NCBI GenBank assembly: GCA_947095585.1
Contig: OX352762.1
Coordinates: forward strand, 89,082,749-89,146,748
Origin: Nephrocerus scutellatus
Taxonomy: Eukaryota; Arthropoda; Insecta; Diptera; Pipunculidae
Length of the DNA stretch: 64,000 nt
Direction of reading: 5' to 3'
The notes under the pieces are model-generated. The model saw only the letters and a program-made list of their open reading frames with translations. It ran no database searches and had not been told where the DNA came from. The translations under genes and the position numbers were made by a program. Positions 42,400-52,400 of this stretch are shown one piece after another (the stretch's first letter is position 1; each line of letters starts with the position of its first letter).

Positions 42400-45009
42400 C
42401 TGACTGGTGGAAGTGCGATCAAACCTCCGCGGGGTGGCCGCTGGTAATTTTCCTCAAATACAGGAAAAGCTGAATGATCGGGTTAGTCCCTTCAAAGTAA
42501 GGTTGGCGCCTAGTCATTAACCTCTCCCGTAAAAAAATAATTATTACGAAACCCAAAATCAGCCTCGGATAATCTGATGAACGGTGACGACCACCTTTAA
42601 GCCGAAAACGGCTAAACGATTTAAGAATTTTCTCATGTTTTTTCAACGTACGCTTACTGTATAGAGCTCGAGCTGCACATAGCCGATACCCTGTCCAAAT
42701 ATAATGCTGAGATAACAGCAATTCAGGAGATGTGGTGGACGGGGAATGGTGTATTACAAAAATCAGAATATGACATTTATTACAGCTGTCATGCAAGACA
42801 TCATTTGCTCGGGGTGGGGTTTCTAGTCAGCAAAAGAATTAAACCCACCGTTATCGGCTTTAAAGTAATAAATTAATGGCTATGCACCCTTCGCGTGCGG
42901 AACAAATTTAAAAACATAAGCCTCATAAACGTTCAGGCACCTACAGAGGATTCACCAAATGATGAAGAAGAAGAATTCTTTGATTCAGTCGAACGGTAAC
43001 TATATGCCTGCCCTCAGTATGATGTAAAAATTATTCTGGGGGATATGAATGCCAAAATAGGTAGGGAGCCAGCATTCAGGCAGTACATTGGCACCCATAG
43101 CTTACACGAGAAGATTAATGACAATGGACAACAAGTCATAGAGATGGCCTCAAGTAATAATTTGGTCGTTGCGAGTACAAGGCTTGCTCGTAAAGATATA
43201 CACAAAGCCACCTGTGTATCTCCTGATGGATCCACTTGCAACCAGATAGACCACGTGTTGATAGACCGCCGCCATAATCCGAACCTGATAACGGTACGAA
43301 CGTACCGAGGTGCCAACGTCGACTCGGACCACTATCTTGTTGGTTAGTGCTCCGAGCGCGGATTGCATCATCACGAAAGACTGCATCCGCGAATCAGATT
43401 CGAGTCAATACGGCCAGAAACAACTACGGTCAAGCGATAGGACTCGCCCTAAATGCAGGGAGAGTAAGGGGCTAAGATGTCTGGCGTAGAAGAAAAATGG
43501 ACACGTCTTAAGAATACTGTCATTAGTACTGCTGACTCCATCTGGGGCAGTAACCGTATGAATCGAAACGACTGGTTCGATGACGAATGTAAGCTAGTGA
43601 CTGAACGTAAGAGTGTTGCGTACCGAGAAATGCAACAATCTCATAGAACGTGGGCACGCGAAGATGAATATAAAGAGCTCAGAAGATATAAAAAACAGTT
43701 CACCGGCGAAAAATAACAGCCTGGGAGAAAAATCTCGTCCGTGAACTAGAACAGTACAGAGAGCAAGGACCGCACCAGGCGCGGGGGTTCTACCAAAAAG
43801 TCCGCGGTATGATGCAATATACACCGCGTTGCACATACTACATCGACAAATATAGTAATCTGATCGCCGATTTCAAAGGCATCTTAGAGCGATGAGAAGA
43901 GCACTTTCATGAGTTGCTAAATGGGCAGTTAAGTGAGGAATTGGAGGCTCCACCAATGACCCAAGATACTATGCTGCCGCCACCAAGCATAGACGAAGTT
44001 AGCAGAGCGATAAATCGGTTAAAAATAATAAGGCCCCGGGATCTGATAGGATCCCAGCGGAGCCCCATACGCTAAAGTCATAATTGGTCTATACCAGTGT
44101 GGCGTCATCCCAGGCAAATCAACCACTGATCGATTTACACCCGTAGGCAAGTGATGGAAAAATGTCTAGAGTTTCAAAACACACTTCACCATCTTTTCAT
44201 AGACTTTAAAGCCGCCTATGAAAGCATAGTCAGAGTAGAACTTTATAAGCCCATAAGAGAATTCGGCATCCTAAACAAACTGACACGACAATGTAGGTTG
44301 ACCATGACCAATGTTATAAGCCAAGTTAAAATATCCGCATCACAATCCTCTATAAGTCCATTCAGACACTCGCTTACGCAGACGATATTGACATCGTTGG
44401 TAGAAACCGAATAGCTGTACAGGAAGCTTTCATCCAGATAGAGCAGGCGGCACGAAATCTGGGTCTGCACATAAATGAGAGCAAAACAAAGTACAAGGTG
44501 GCCACGTCTGCGAGTAGAAGATCTAACATTGGTCCCTCAATTCAAATAGTGGAGCGCGTCTTTGAAGTAGAGCAATCCTTTAACTATCTCGGGTCAACTG
44601 TAGCAGCCGATAACAGCTGTTCTGGACCCAGAAATACGTGCATGGTTGCTTAAAGCCAACAAAGCCTACTATAGTCTGTCAAGACTCTTCCTATCCAGGA
44701 ACTTAACCATAACATCCAAGCTGATGATGTATAAGACAATGGTCATACCAGTACTTAAATATGTATCCGAGACTTGGGTTCTTAGCAAAAAGCATTCTGA
44801 CCTCTTAGCCGCGTTCGAAAGAAAAGTCTTACGGAGAATTGTTGGCCCCGTATGTGAGGAAGGACGATTCCGGAGATTCTATAACGATGAGATCTACGAG
44901 GATTACCGCGATGTCGACATCGTGAAGAAAATTAAGCTCGGAAGGCTCCGGTGGGCAGGACACCTAGCTCACATGAGCGAAGAGGATCCTGATCGGAAAG
45001 TCCTTTGCG
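42400..45009 (+). mobile_element. RTE-type retrotransposon copy B
   Basis: The most 5'-complete copy of the A-D family. From 42640 it reads NVRLLYRARA, ITAIQEMWWTG (catalytic Glu), GVGFLVSKR, then LGDMNAKIGREP near 43040 and DSDHYLVG near 43325. Stops occur at 42877 and 42999, with frameshifts near 43345, 43715 and 44030. The RT loses a block between about 44060 and 44070 (relative to C) and most of the stretch upstream of the catalytic box (around 44343). From 44646 the C-terminal reading is open for 144 codons (VLKYVSETWVLSKKHSDLLA, LGRLRWAGHLAHMSEEDP). It ends abruptly at 45009, where the inverted copy D begins, so the ATG tail is missing. Confidence 0.87.
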
Positions 45010-45011
45010 CA

Positions 45012-45672
45012 CAGGAAGCCTCTTCGCCAGTCTTCTGGCATAGCTTCTTCCACCCATACTTGCACTCTCTTATTTCATGAATTGCTTGGTGTAATGTGGG
45101 CATCCTTTTTTTTCAGTTCCGCTGGGATCCCATCAGATTCCGGAGCCTTATTATTTTTGAGCCGATTTATCGCTCTACTAACTTTGTCTATGCTTTGTGG
45201 CGGCAGCATAGTATGATCTTCGGTCATTGGTGAAGCCTCTAATTCCTTAGTTAACTGGCCATTTAGCAACACATGAAAGTGTTCTTCCCATCGCTCTAAG
45301 ATGCCTTTAAGATCGGCGATCAGATTACCCTCTTTGTTCTTGCAGTATGTGCAACGCGGTTTATATTGCGTCATACCGCGGGCTCTTTGGTAGTACTTCC
45401 GCGCCTGGTGTGGTCCTTGCTCTCTGTACTGTTCTAGTTTACGGACGAGATTCTTTTCCCAGGCTGCTTTCTTTCGCCGGAGAACTGTTTTTTCATATCT
45501 TCTGAGCTCTTTATATTCATCTTCGCGTGCCCGCGTTCTATGAGATTGTTGCATTGCTCGGTACCAACGTTATTACGTTCCGTCGCTAGCTTACATTCGT
45601 CATCGAACCAGTCGTTCCAATCTCTACGACTACTGCCTAAGATGGAGTCAGCAGTTCTAATGACAATATTTT
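45012..45672 (-). mobile_element. RTE-type retrotransposon fragment D, inverted
   Basis: On the minus strand this corresponds to copy A 11000-11655: the linker (AREDEYKELRRYEK, 159 codons open at 45554-45075) and the start of RT (INRLKNNKAPESDGIPAELK). It abuts the truncated 3' end of copy B in opposite orientation, within about 2 bp. The same segment exists in B at about 43500-44030, so B and D form an inverted repeat of about 500 bp around a loop of about 1 kb. Confidence 0.85.
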
Positions 45673-45680
45673 TGATCTCA

Positions 45681-45807
45681 ACGACCCTTGAAATTATAGA
45701 TTCTACACTAATATCGGTCGTTTTAGAAACTTACTTAATGTCTTACTGAAACTATTTATATCAGCGACCTCTAAAACTATAGATTCTATACTAACTTCAG
45801 TCGTTTA
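45681..45807. repeat. Two spaced copies of a 44-bp sequence
   Basis: 45681-45724 and 45764-45807 share CGACC, ATAGATTCTA.ACTAA and TCGTTT in the same order with about 80% identity. A related phrase (CGACCACTATAGAATCTACA) is found at 63828-63847 inside family P. Confidence 0.55.
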
Positions 45808-47720
45808 AGATTATTCTTACATATAATAACCTTTCAACCCCCGTCCCTAGAGATGAGAGTGGTGTATTTTTTCGAGATTGAAAAACATATGTGTACCAAA
45901 TTTAGTTCATATTGATTGAGACGCTCAAAGTGTTATGTTGGAACAAACATACATATATAAGTACAAATATACAAATTTCCATTTTTATATATCTAGATAC
46001 ACAAGAACTAATTCGGTGTGCTTTCAACTAAATGAAGATTAAACTTTGACAATAAAACCTAGCAACCAATAATTGATCATAAAACTAATCATTGAAGAGC
46101 ACAGCAACTATCGAATGGTAAATACGAAGAAAACATCGAACGTTAAATATCAAATATATTGAGCATCAAGCACCAAACCAACAACCAATCATTAAACCAT
46201 CGCACTGAACATTAAACCATTCATCGGACTTGCATTAATTAAAACTTGCATTAACTTTTAAAACTTAAACAGCTGATCCTGTTTTCTAAGGACAAAGCAA
46301 AACAAGTTACATGAGGGAATTAAGAATTATGTGACTTGAAACTCGAACAAATACCTACATAATATTAATATTTCATTATATCACACAACACTCTTACACT
46401 TACATCTGTACCCATACCTGCAGTTAAATCTCTATATAGCGTAATAGTTAAATGTAGTTTTTTTATTTGACTTAATGCCTGCTAGCCAGTAGGCCAAATA
46501 TACGTGCAGATATATTTTGTAATGCATGAAATACTAACACTATAGTATATATATAGCCACCAACGGATTTGTAATTAGGTTAAAAACACATGCACGTGCA
46601 CATATTTGCTTTCTCTAGATCTCTAGATATTTGCTTCTTGAAATAGAGATAAAACTATGCTGGCATATGGGTGCTTGTGTATGGTGAAAACAAATTAAAG
46701 TCACTCACCGTGAAATGACTACGAAACCTTATTTTTTCCGAACAAAATTGAGGAACAAACCTACACTGAGTGCTATCACAGTCGCAGGATAAGACGGTTT
46801 ATGTGGATATCTTTTTGCATATTAATTAAATAAACACAAATGAACTGATGGCTGCATACGTGTGGCAGTTTCCAGTTTCACTGCAAAGCCTCTGGAAGAC
46901 GGCGTTAGCGTCGGCACACGACACAACCCGCATTACACTTCCTTTACCAACTGCACGCGGTAGATACATGTGTACATCGTGCATGAGCATCGCATGCATG
47001 CATCCTTGCAAGCATATCCGAAATCCATTTGAGAAAACTAAACTCTTTTAATTTTGCAAAGAATTGCCGCTTACACAGTAAATTACAGTGAATGCCGTAA
47101 CTTGCCATACGAATATCAGTTGCATTTGTAGTAATGATGTGTACATGACGACGATTCAATTCCGTCGAGAAACATCCTTTCTCCATCCAAATCCGTTGCC
47201 GGCATACGCGTCCGTTTGTATTCCCTTTTCCAATGTTACTTTACAAATGCTCAGCATGTAATTTTACTTTGCAGCCTCTCTAGGTCAGGACTTCCTTAAT
47301 CCCGATAAACTTCGAGCTCATATGCGATGCTCAATAGGTTGACTGTTTTTCGGTGTTGCAGGTAGTGCAATTGCAATGTACCTGTGCAATAAAAAATCGA
47401 TTTAGTTCATTCACAGATTTTTTTGGTTTACTTCTATGCCCAGCTCAGTTACGTTTGTCTGATTTCAGCCAAAAAAGATAAAACTGTGGGATATATCCTA
47501 AAACACTGACCTAAATTTTTGACCTTAAACAAATCTTGCTGCATATATAAACTCTATACACAATTACTTTTAGTTTAATCCCGTTCTTGGCATGCTGTGA
47601 ATTTGAGCAGCATTACAGCTTTTATTCATCTCAACACCTTCATTTGTTGTTATTATTTATAAAAATCTATATTCATTTAATTAAACTCTAGATTAGCCTT
47701 TTTACCTGGTTGAATTATAA
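45808..47720. other. No recognised gene
   Basis: AT-rich. Around 46080-46260 a loosely repeated AACC(A)ATCATTAAACC phrase occurs several times. Overlapping ORFs on both strands at 46826-47186 have no recognisable family. Confidence 0.4.
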
Positions 47721-47953
47721 AAAATCAACCCATAAAAGTTTAAATAATAATCGGGTTAATTTTAAAGAAATTTTTATCGGAGAGCCGATATAACTACATT
47801 TTTATAAAAAGTTTTGTCACCGGAGATACGCATGTGTGCAAAATTTCAATAAAATCGGGCTGTAGGAAGTGGGTTAAAAATTGATCACAATATTTGGCCA
47901 GCCAGCCAGCCAGCCAGCCACGGGCAAGTGAAGTTAATATAGAGAATTTAAAA
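47721..47953 (+). mobile_element. H-family repeat, short copy H8
   Basis: The left end is partly kept (ATCAACCCATAAAAGTTTAA), then one unit (TACGCATGTGTGCAAAATTTC near 47827), the GTGGGTTAAAAATTGATCACA block, a CAGC array (47897-47918) and the right end CACGGGCAAGTGAAGTTAAT plus GAGAATTTA. The whole element is only about 230 bp, so units and the unique block are dispensable. Confidence 0.8.
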
Positions 47954-48032
47954 ACGAATAACAAACAAACATTAAAAGCTTTACACATTTGTGATAAATA
48001 CCTTTTATGCCATGACTTTTGAATTTATTCAC

Positions 48033-49062
48033 AGCTGGCTGGCTGGTCAGATTTTCTGATCAATTTTTAGCCCACTTCCCATGGCCCGATTTTATTGAAA
48101 TTTTGCACACATGTATATTTCCGGTGTCAATACTTTCTATTAATAATTAAATAATTATATACCCGAGGGCCGGGGGGCTCCTATACAAATATTTTACAAA
48201 ATTTACCCGATTTTCTTTAAATTTTGTACACATGTGTGTCTTCGATGGAAAACATTTTTTGTAAAAATTTGGAGCGATCGGCCGCTTGGGGACCCCAATA
48301 TACAATTTTTAAATATCGCTATATCGCATCAGATCACGGCAAAGTCTGAGCTCTGTGCTTTGTGAGCAGTGCTGTTCGCTGCCGCTGCGTCATTTGGTGG
48401 ATGACGGGCAAACAGTGTGTGTTTGAGGCCCCTCGGGCCGCGGGGTCGGGGGGCTCCCATACAAATATTTTACAAAATTTACCCGATTTTCTTTAAATTT
48501 TGTACACATGTGTGTCTTCGATGGAAAACACTTTTTGTACTTTGTACACTTTTGGAGCGATCGGCCTCTTGGTGACCCCAATATACTATTTTTAAATATC
48601 GCTATATCGCATCAGATCACGGCAAAGTCTGAGCTCTGTGCTTTGTGAGCAGCGCTGTTCGCTGCCGCTGCGTCATTTGGTGGATGACGAGCAAACAGTG
48701 TGTGTTTGAGGCCCCTCGGGCCGCGGGGTCGGGGGGCTCCCATACAAATATTTTACAAAATTTACCCGATTTTCTTTAAATTTTGTACACATGTGTGTCT
48801 TCGATGGAAAACACTTTTTGTACTTTGTACACTTTTGGAGCGATCGGCCTCTTGGTGACCCCAATATACTATTTTTAAATATCGCTATATCGCATCAGAT
48901 CACGGCAAAGTCTGACCTCTGTGCTTTGGGAGCAGCGCTGTTCGCTGCCGCTGCGTAATTTGGTGGATGATTTTGCCACAAGACGAGTACGCAGTGTGTG
49001 TGTGTGTATCTCCGATTAGAGAATTTACAAGAAAAATTTTAATTTTTATGGGCTGTTTTTTT
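48033..49062 (-). mobile_element. H-family repeat, copy H9 with amplified block
   Basis: Starts with GGCT repeats at 48033 (the right terminus itself is missing), then the ATCAATTTTTAGCCCACTTCC block and units. A 283-bp segment holding one unit plus the unique block is repeated (48378-48660, 48661-48943), followed by a third partial copy. The left end TAGAGAATTTACAAG...TTTTTATGGGCTG lies at 49017-49062. Confidence 0.82.
48378..48943. repeat. 283-bp tandem repeat inside H9
   Basis: GCTGCCGCTGCG recurs at 48378, 48661 and 48944, an exact 283-bp period; the first two units are nearly identical. A diverged earlier unit covers about 48150-48377. Confidence 0.88.
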
Positions 49063-49669
49063 TAATTCAATTATATTATTAACCGTTAAAATAAGGAATA
49101 ACTTTCATAAAATAAATATTCGGTGTCTTATCCTATTCGGTCTCGAACAAAATCTCCCAAGATATTTTTGATTTCAATAACTCAATTAAAATAATTGATT
49201 TTTTTTTTTGAGCTAATAGTTATGAAGGGTTCACTTATTTGGACTATGGATGGAAGCTCTAGTTCAAAAGTGCTGAACATTTGCTATGCCTGACAGCTCA
49301 AAGCAGAGAACTGTGGCAGAACTCTCATTTGAGAAATGTCCTACGAGAAAAGTCATGCAAAGCAAATTCAAAGCGGCTGCATCGTAACGCAGCGAAGACG
49401 AAGCTGAAGCATGTTTGTGTTTCAGGCATTATGTGCCTGTACAACAGTAATTCGCTGATAGTTTTTTTGCTATACATATTCCACCCCATTTAACATTCGA
49501 CCATATGTCTTTGACTACTTAAATATCTGTCATTTATATCCATCCTTTTACAAATGTCAAATTTACTTACGTTAGGCGTACTTGTCAATGCACACGTAAG
49601 CGCTTGCGAAATGATCGAAATTAAGATAAAATGCATTCTTGCCCAGGCTAAACTACGGTATAGCGATAA
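49063..49669. other. No recognised feature
   Basis: AT-rich, with one unrecognised plus-strand ORF (49281-49493). Confidence 0.4.
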
Positions 49670-50060
49670 GGGGTTAGGGCTTTGAGACAACCTTCTTCTG
49701 AAAACCCTTATTGAGCAGACCATGAAAACCCCCATATTGTTTTGGCGATACGCCTCCTTTATGAGGTAAGAGCTTTCAAAGTTTTTAGTTTTTTGGAAAA
49801 ATTAATTTTTTCAGTGGTTTGAAGAAGGTTTGGTGGTTAATTGGTATCACATGAAGAATGAAGGATGAAGGAAAAGTGGGCCAATCAAACCTACCTCAAA
49901 ATATTTATAGTCAAAAACTGATTTTTCCGTAAAAGGTCAATAGTGGGCATGTTTGAATGTGGGTTGATGTCAAATGAAAGCTGAAACACACAGCCATACT
50001 AGTTTTATGGGCGTGTCCCAATTTTCATAGAAGGTGGATCAATTTATACTCATTACAAAT
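49670..50060 (+). repeat. Dispersed repeat Q, copy 2
   Basis: Diverged homologue of 29225-29680, sharing CCCTTATTGAGCAGACC, GTGGTTTGA, GTTAATTGGTATCA, GTGGGC.TGTT and CACAGCCATACTAGTTTTAT. The hairpin of copy 1 is not preserved. Confidence 0.55.
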
Positions 50061-50240
50061 GATTGAGTTTTTTCTTTAAAAAAATTATGATGCGATTACC
50101 ATCGCTCAATTGTTTTATGTTTAGAAATTATTTTTTCCTTTTGAAGGCGTGCTAAAATATTATGTGCGCAGTATAAAATACTGTGCGCTCAATTAATTTA
50201 TACGAATATATAGAAGGCCGTTTTTTTTAATTTTTTTTTT

Positions 50241-50862
50241 TTAAATTGGATTGGCTGTGTGTTGATCCCGAATTGTCGGATCATAACAAATGACACATTC
50301 GTATAACTTTTCCTCACTTGGCACTGATATACGATCGTTGCGAATTAAATTGATCACTTGATCCTGATGCAAATTGAGAAATTCATCGACCTGGATTACC
50401 TCACTAATAGATAAAGAACGATATATAGAGATGGTGAGGATTTATGAAATGAGTAATCATAAGTCCTTACTTCTCAATATATGTGTCCGCGTAGTTGAGG
50501 AGATCCACGCAACTGTGCATGTCTGCAAATTCGCGAATACCCAAGCAATTGCCTGCGTCAAGTTGTGTCTGCAGGTAATCACAGCATGCTTCAAAAACAT
50601 CGGTGAGTTGCAGCAAATTGGCCGCTGTCAAAAGCACCTGGACATTGTTCTTGTTCACTTTGACCGTGGCTGTGTAGACATATTCGATAAGGAACTCAAG
50701 AGCACGATGATCAACGCCCAGCAAAGTGATGCGACCCTGACGGCATTCTTCGAATCCTGTAAACATTGCATATAAATATGGCCTGCACGAAGCGAGGACC
50801 ATTTTGTGCACTGGAATTTCAATTTCATCCGCTACAAGGGTGACATCACAACAGAGCTTCTG
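50241..50862 (-). pseudogene. BTB/BACK (KLHL2/3-like) gene fragment, two exons
   Basis: KLHL proteins are substrate adaptors of cullin-3 ubiquitin ligases. On the minus strand exon one (50862-50471) follows a TTTTTTAG acceptor and reads LCCDVTLVADEIEIPVHK, YLYAMFTGFEE, VYTATVKVNKNNVQVLL (BTB), then CCDYLQTQLDAGNCLGIREF (start of BACK). A 67-nt GTAAGG...TTAG intron (50470-50404) separates exon two (50403-50241), which reads EVIQVDEFLNL, ISVPSEEKLYECVI, then stops. Relative to the family, three residues (QHF) are missing across the splice and a Trp-containing stretch is lost near the end; no kelch repeats follow. A possible N-terminal piece (FPECICVMQKI) lies at about 51035-50990 minus. A duplicated fragment is more likely than a working gene, but expression cannot be excluded. 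Confidence 0.72.
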
Positions 50863-51188
50863 CCTAAAAAATAGTCGATAAGGATTAGATTAGATCTTAC
50901 AAACTTAATAACATCATGCTAATGATTGCTAATAATAAAAAAAAAACATAGAACATGATGGAAGCTTTGTTTCTTTTGTTAGCAATAATTTTCTGCATGA
51001 CGCAAATGCATTCAGGAAATTTGGTGGTCGCGAATTTGAGAGGGAAAGTGGAATCAAAAGTACACTGCAATATTTTAAATATTAACATCATATGCAATTG
51101 GCAATGGCATTGTCCCATCCACCTTGAATAGAAGTAATTACTCACTTTCTCATCTAGTAGTTCTAATAGATCTAATTCTAATATTTCC

Positions 51189-51775
51189 TCAAATTTTATA
51201 GAAGTATGTACCTCCGATGGACAACACTTTTTGTAAAAAACTTGGAGACCCGGGTCACAGGGTCATGAGGCCCCAACAAATTTTTTAATAAAATTAACCC
51301 AATTTTCTTCAAATTTTATATACGTAGGTATCTCCGATGAAAAACACTTTTTGTAAATTTTTTGAAGTCCCTGGGACCCGGGGTCGTAGGGCCCCATACA
51401 AATTTTTTAAAAAAATTAACCCGACTTTCTTCAAATTGTACCTCCGATATATAACATTTTTTGTAAATATTTTGAAGACCCCGGGCCCCGGTTTTTTAAA
51501 AATTAGCCCGATTTACTTTAAGTTCTAAACACATGTGTATCTCCGATAGACCGAACTTTTTGTAAAAAATTTTGAGTTTTTGATTTGAATTTTTTTCCTA
51601 TAAAATTTTTTTTACACGTGTATCTGCGGTGAGAATAGTTTTTGAAAAAATTTGCAGTGAAAGGAACTCTAATATTATTCTTTTCCAAATTAACCCGTTT
51701 TGAACATTGCACATATATGTATCCTCTATTAGAGAATTTACATGAAAAATTGTAATTTTTATGAGTTGTTTTTTA
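51189..51775 (-). mobile_element. H-family repeat, copy H10, right end missing
   Basis: Five units, then the left end TAGAGAATTTACATGAAAAA...ATGAGTTGTTTTTT at 51731-51774. It meets the piggyBac relic directly at 51776, so H10 probably inserted into, or was joined to, the transposase gene. Confidence 0.78.
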
Positions 51776-51777
51776 AA

Positions 51778-52400
51778 TTACATCAACAAATGGTCTTATC
51801 TTCCATATCCTATCAGTTGGTTTTTTACTGATTTCTTCAGCAAAACACATAAGTTTCCGAAGCTCATTAAACCGATTTATTGACGTACAATCCACGATTT
51901 TGGAGACCCGAAAGCCATTAGATCAATACATCTTTAATTGAGGAAATCCTAAAGTACCCATTAAAACATGAATTCCAGTCTAATGTAAAAGCTCTACAGC
52001 TGATGTATCAAGTGGACGGTGATCACGGTTTTGGAAACCCGAGCAGTTTCTTTCCAAAAAGGCAATGGAAAATACTCAAAAAATTCAGCCAAAATTTTCT
52101 CTGGCATAAGCTCATCGTAAATTAGTATGTCTTCTGGAATATTACTTACAGGAAAACCTATCTTTAGCCATTTTTTAAATTTTTCAGGTATTTGCTCCCC
52201 ATCGGTATCTAGTTCATTTTGTTCTTCATTTAAATTTGCATTTTTCAACTCATCATCTTCTTTATATTACTTCATCAATTCTTTCAAAAAGACATAATCT
52301 TCATCGGAGAGGTCAGCATTACTATCGTTCAAGAGTTTTTCAAGCTCCTTATCAGTGAGCTTCTTGGTAAAGTCTGAAGTTATGAAAGAAAATTATTTCT
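51778..52400 (-). pseudogene. piggyBac-type transposase N-terminal relic
   Basis: On the minus strand it reads FTKKLTDKELEKLLNDSNAD, LSDEDYVFLKELMK, a stop at about 52268, an acidic stretch (NEEQNELDTDGEQ), then KKWLKIGFPVSN and LMPEKILAEFFEYF. After a stop near 51993 it continues with LGFPQLKMYWS and, in another frame, INRFNELRKLMCFAEE and DRIWKIRPFVDV. The order (acidic N-terminus, P..FF.YF, LPQ..MYW, NRF.EL...L.FAD, D...KIRP..D) is that of piggyBac transposases. The catalytic Asp residues lie further downstream and are absent, because the relic ends at repeat H10. Confidence 0.72.

Noticed and set aside
48390..48864. Repeated 63-codon minus-strand ORFs
   Set aside because: They are the same frame in the two 283-bp units of H9, ending in different flanks; no coding evidence in other H copies.
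13230..51775. CRISPR-like interpretation of the evenly spaced ACACATGTGT motifs
   Set aside because: Units are about 107-123 bp of homologous sequence, not short repeats with unrelated spacers, and the genome is eukaryotic.
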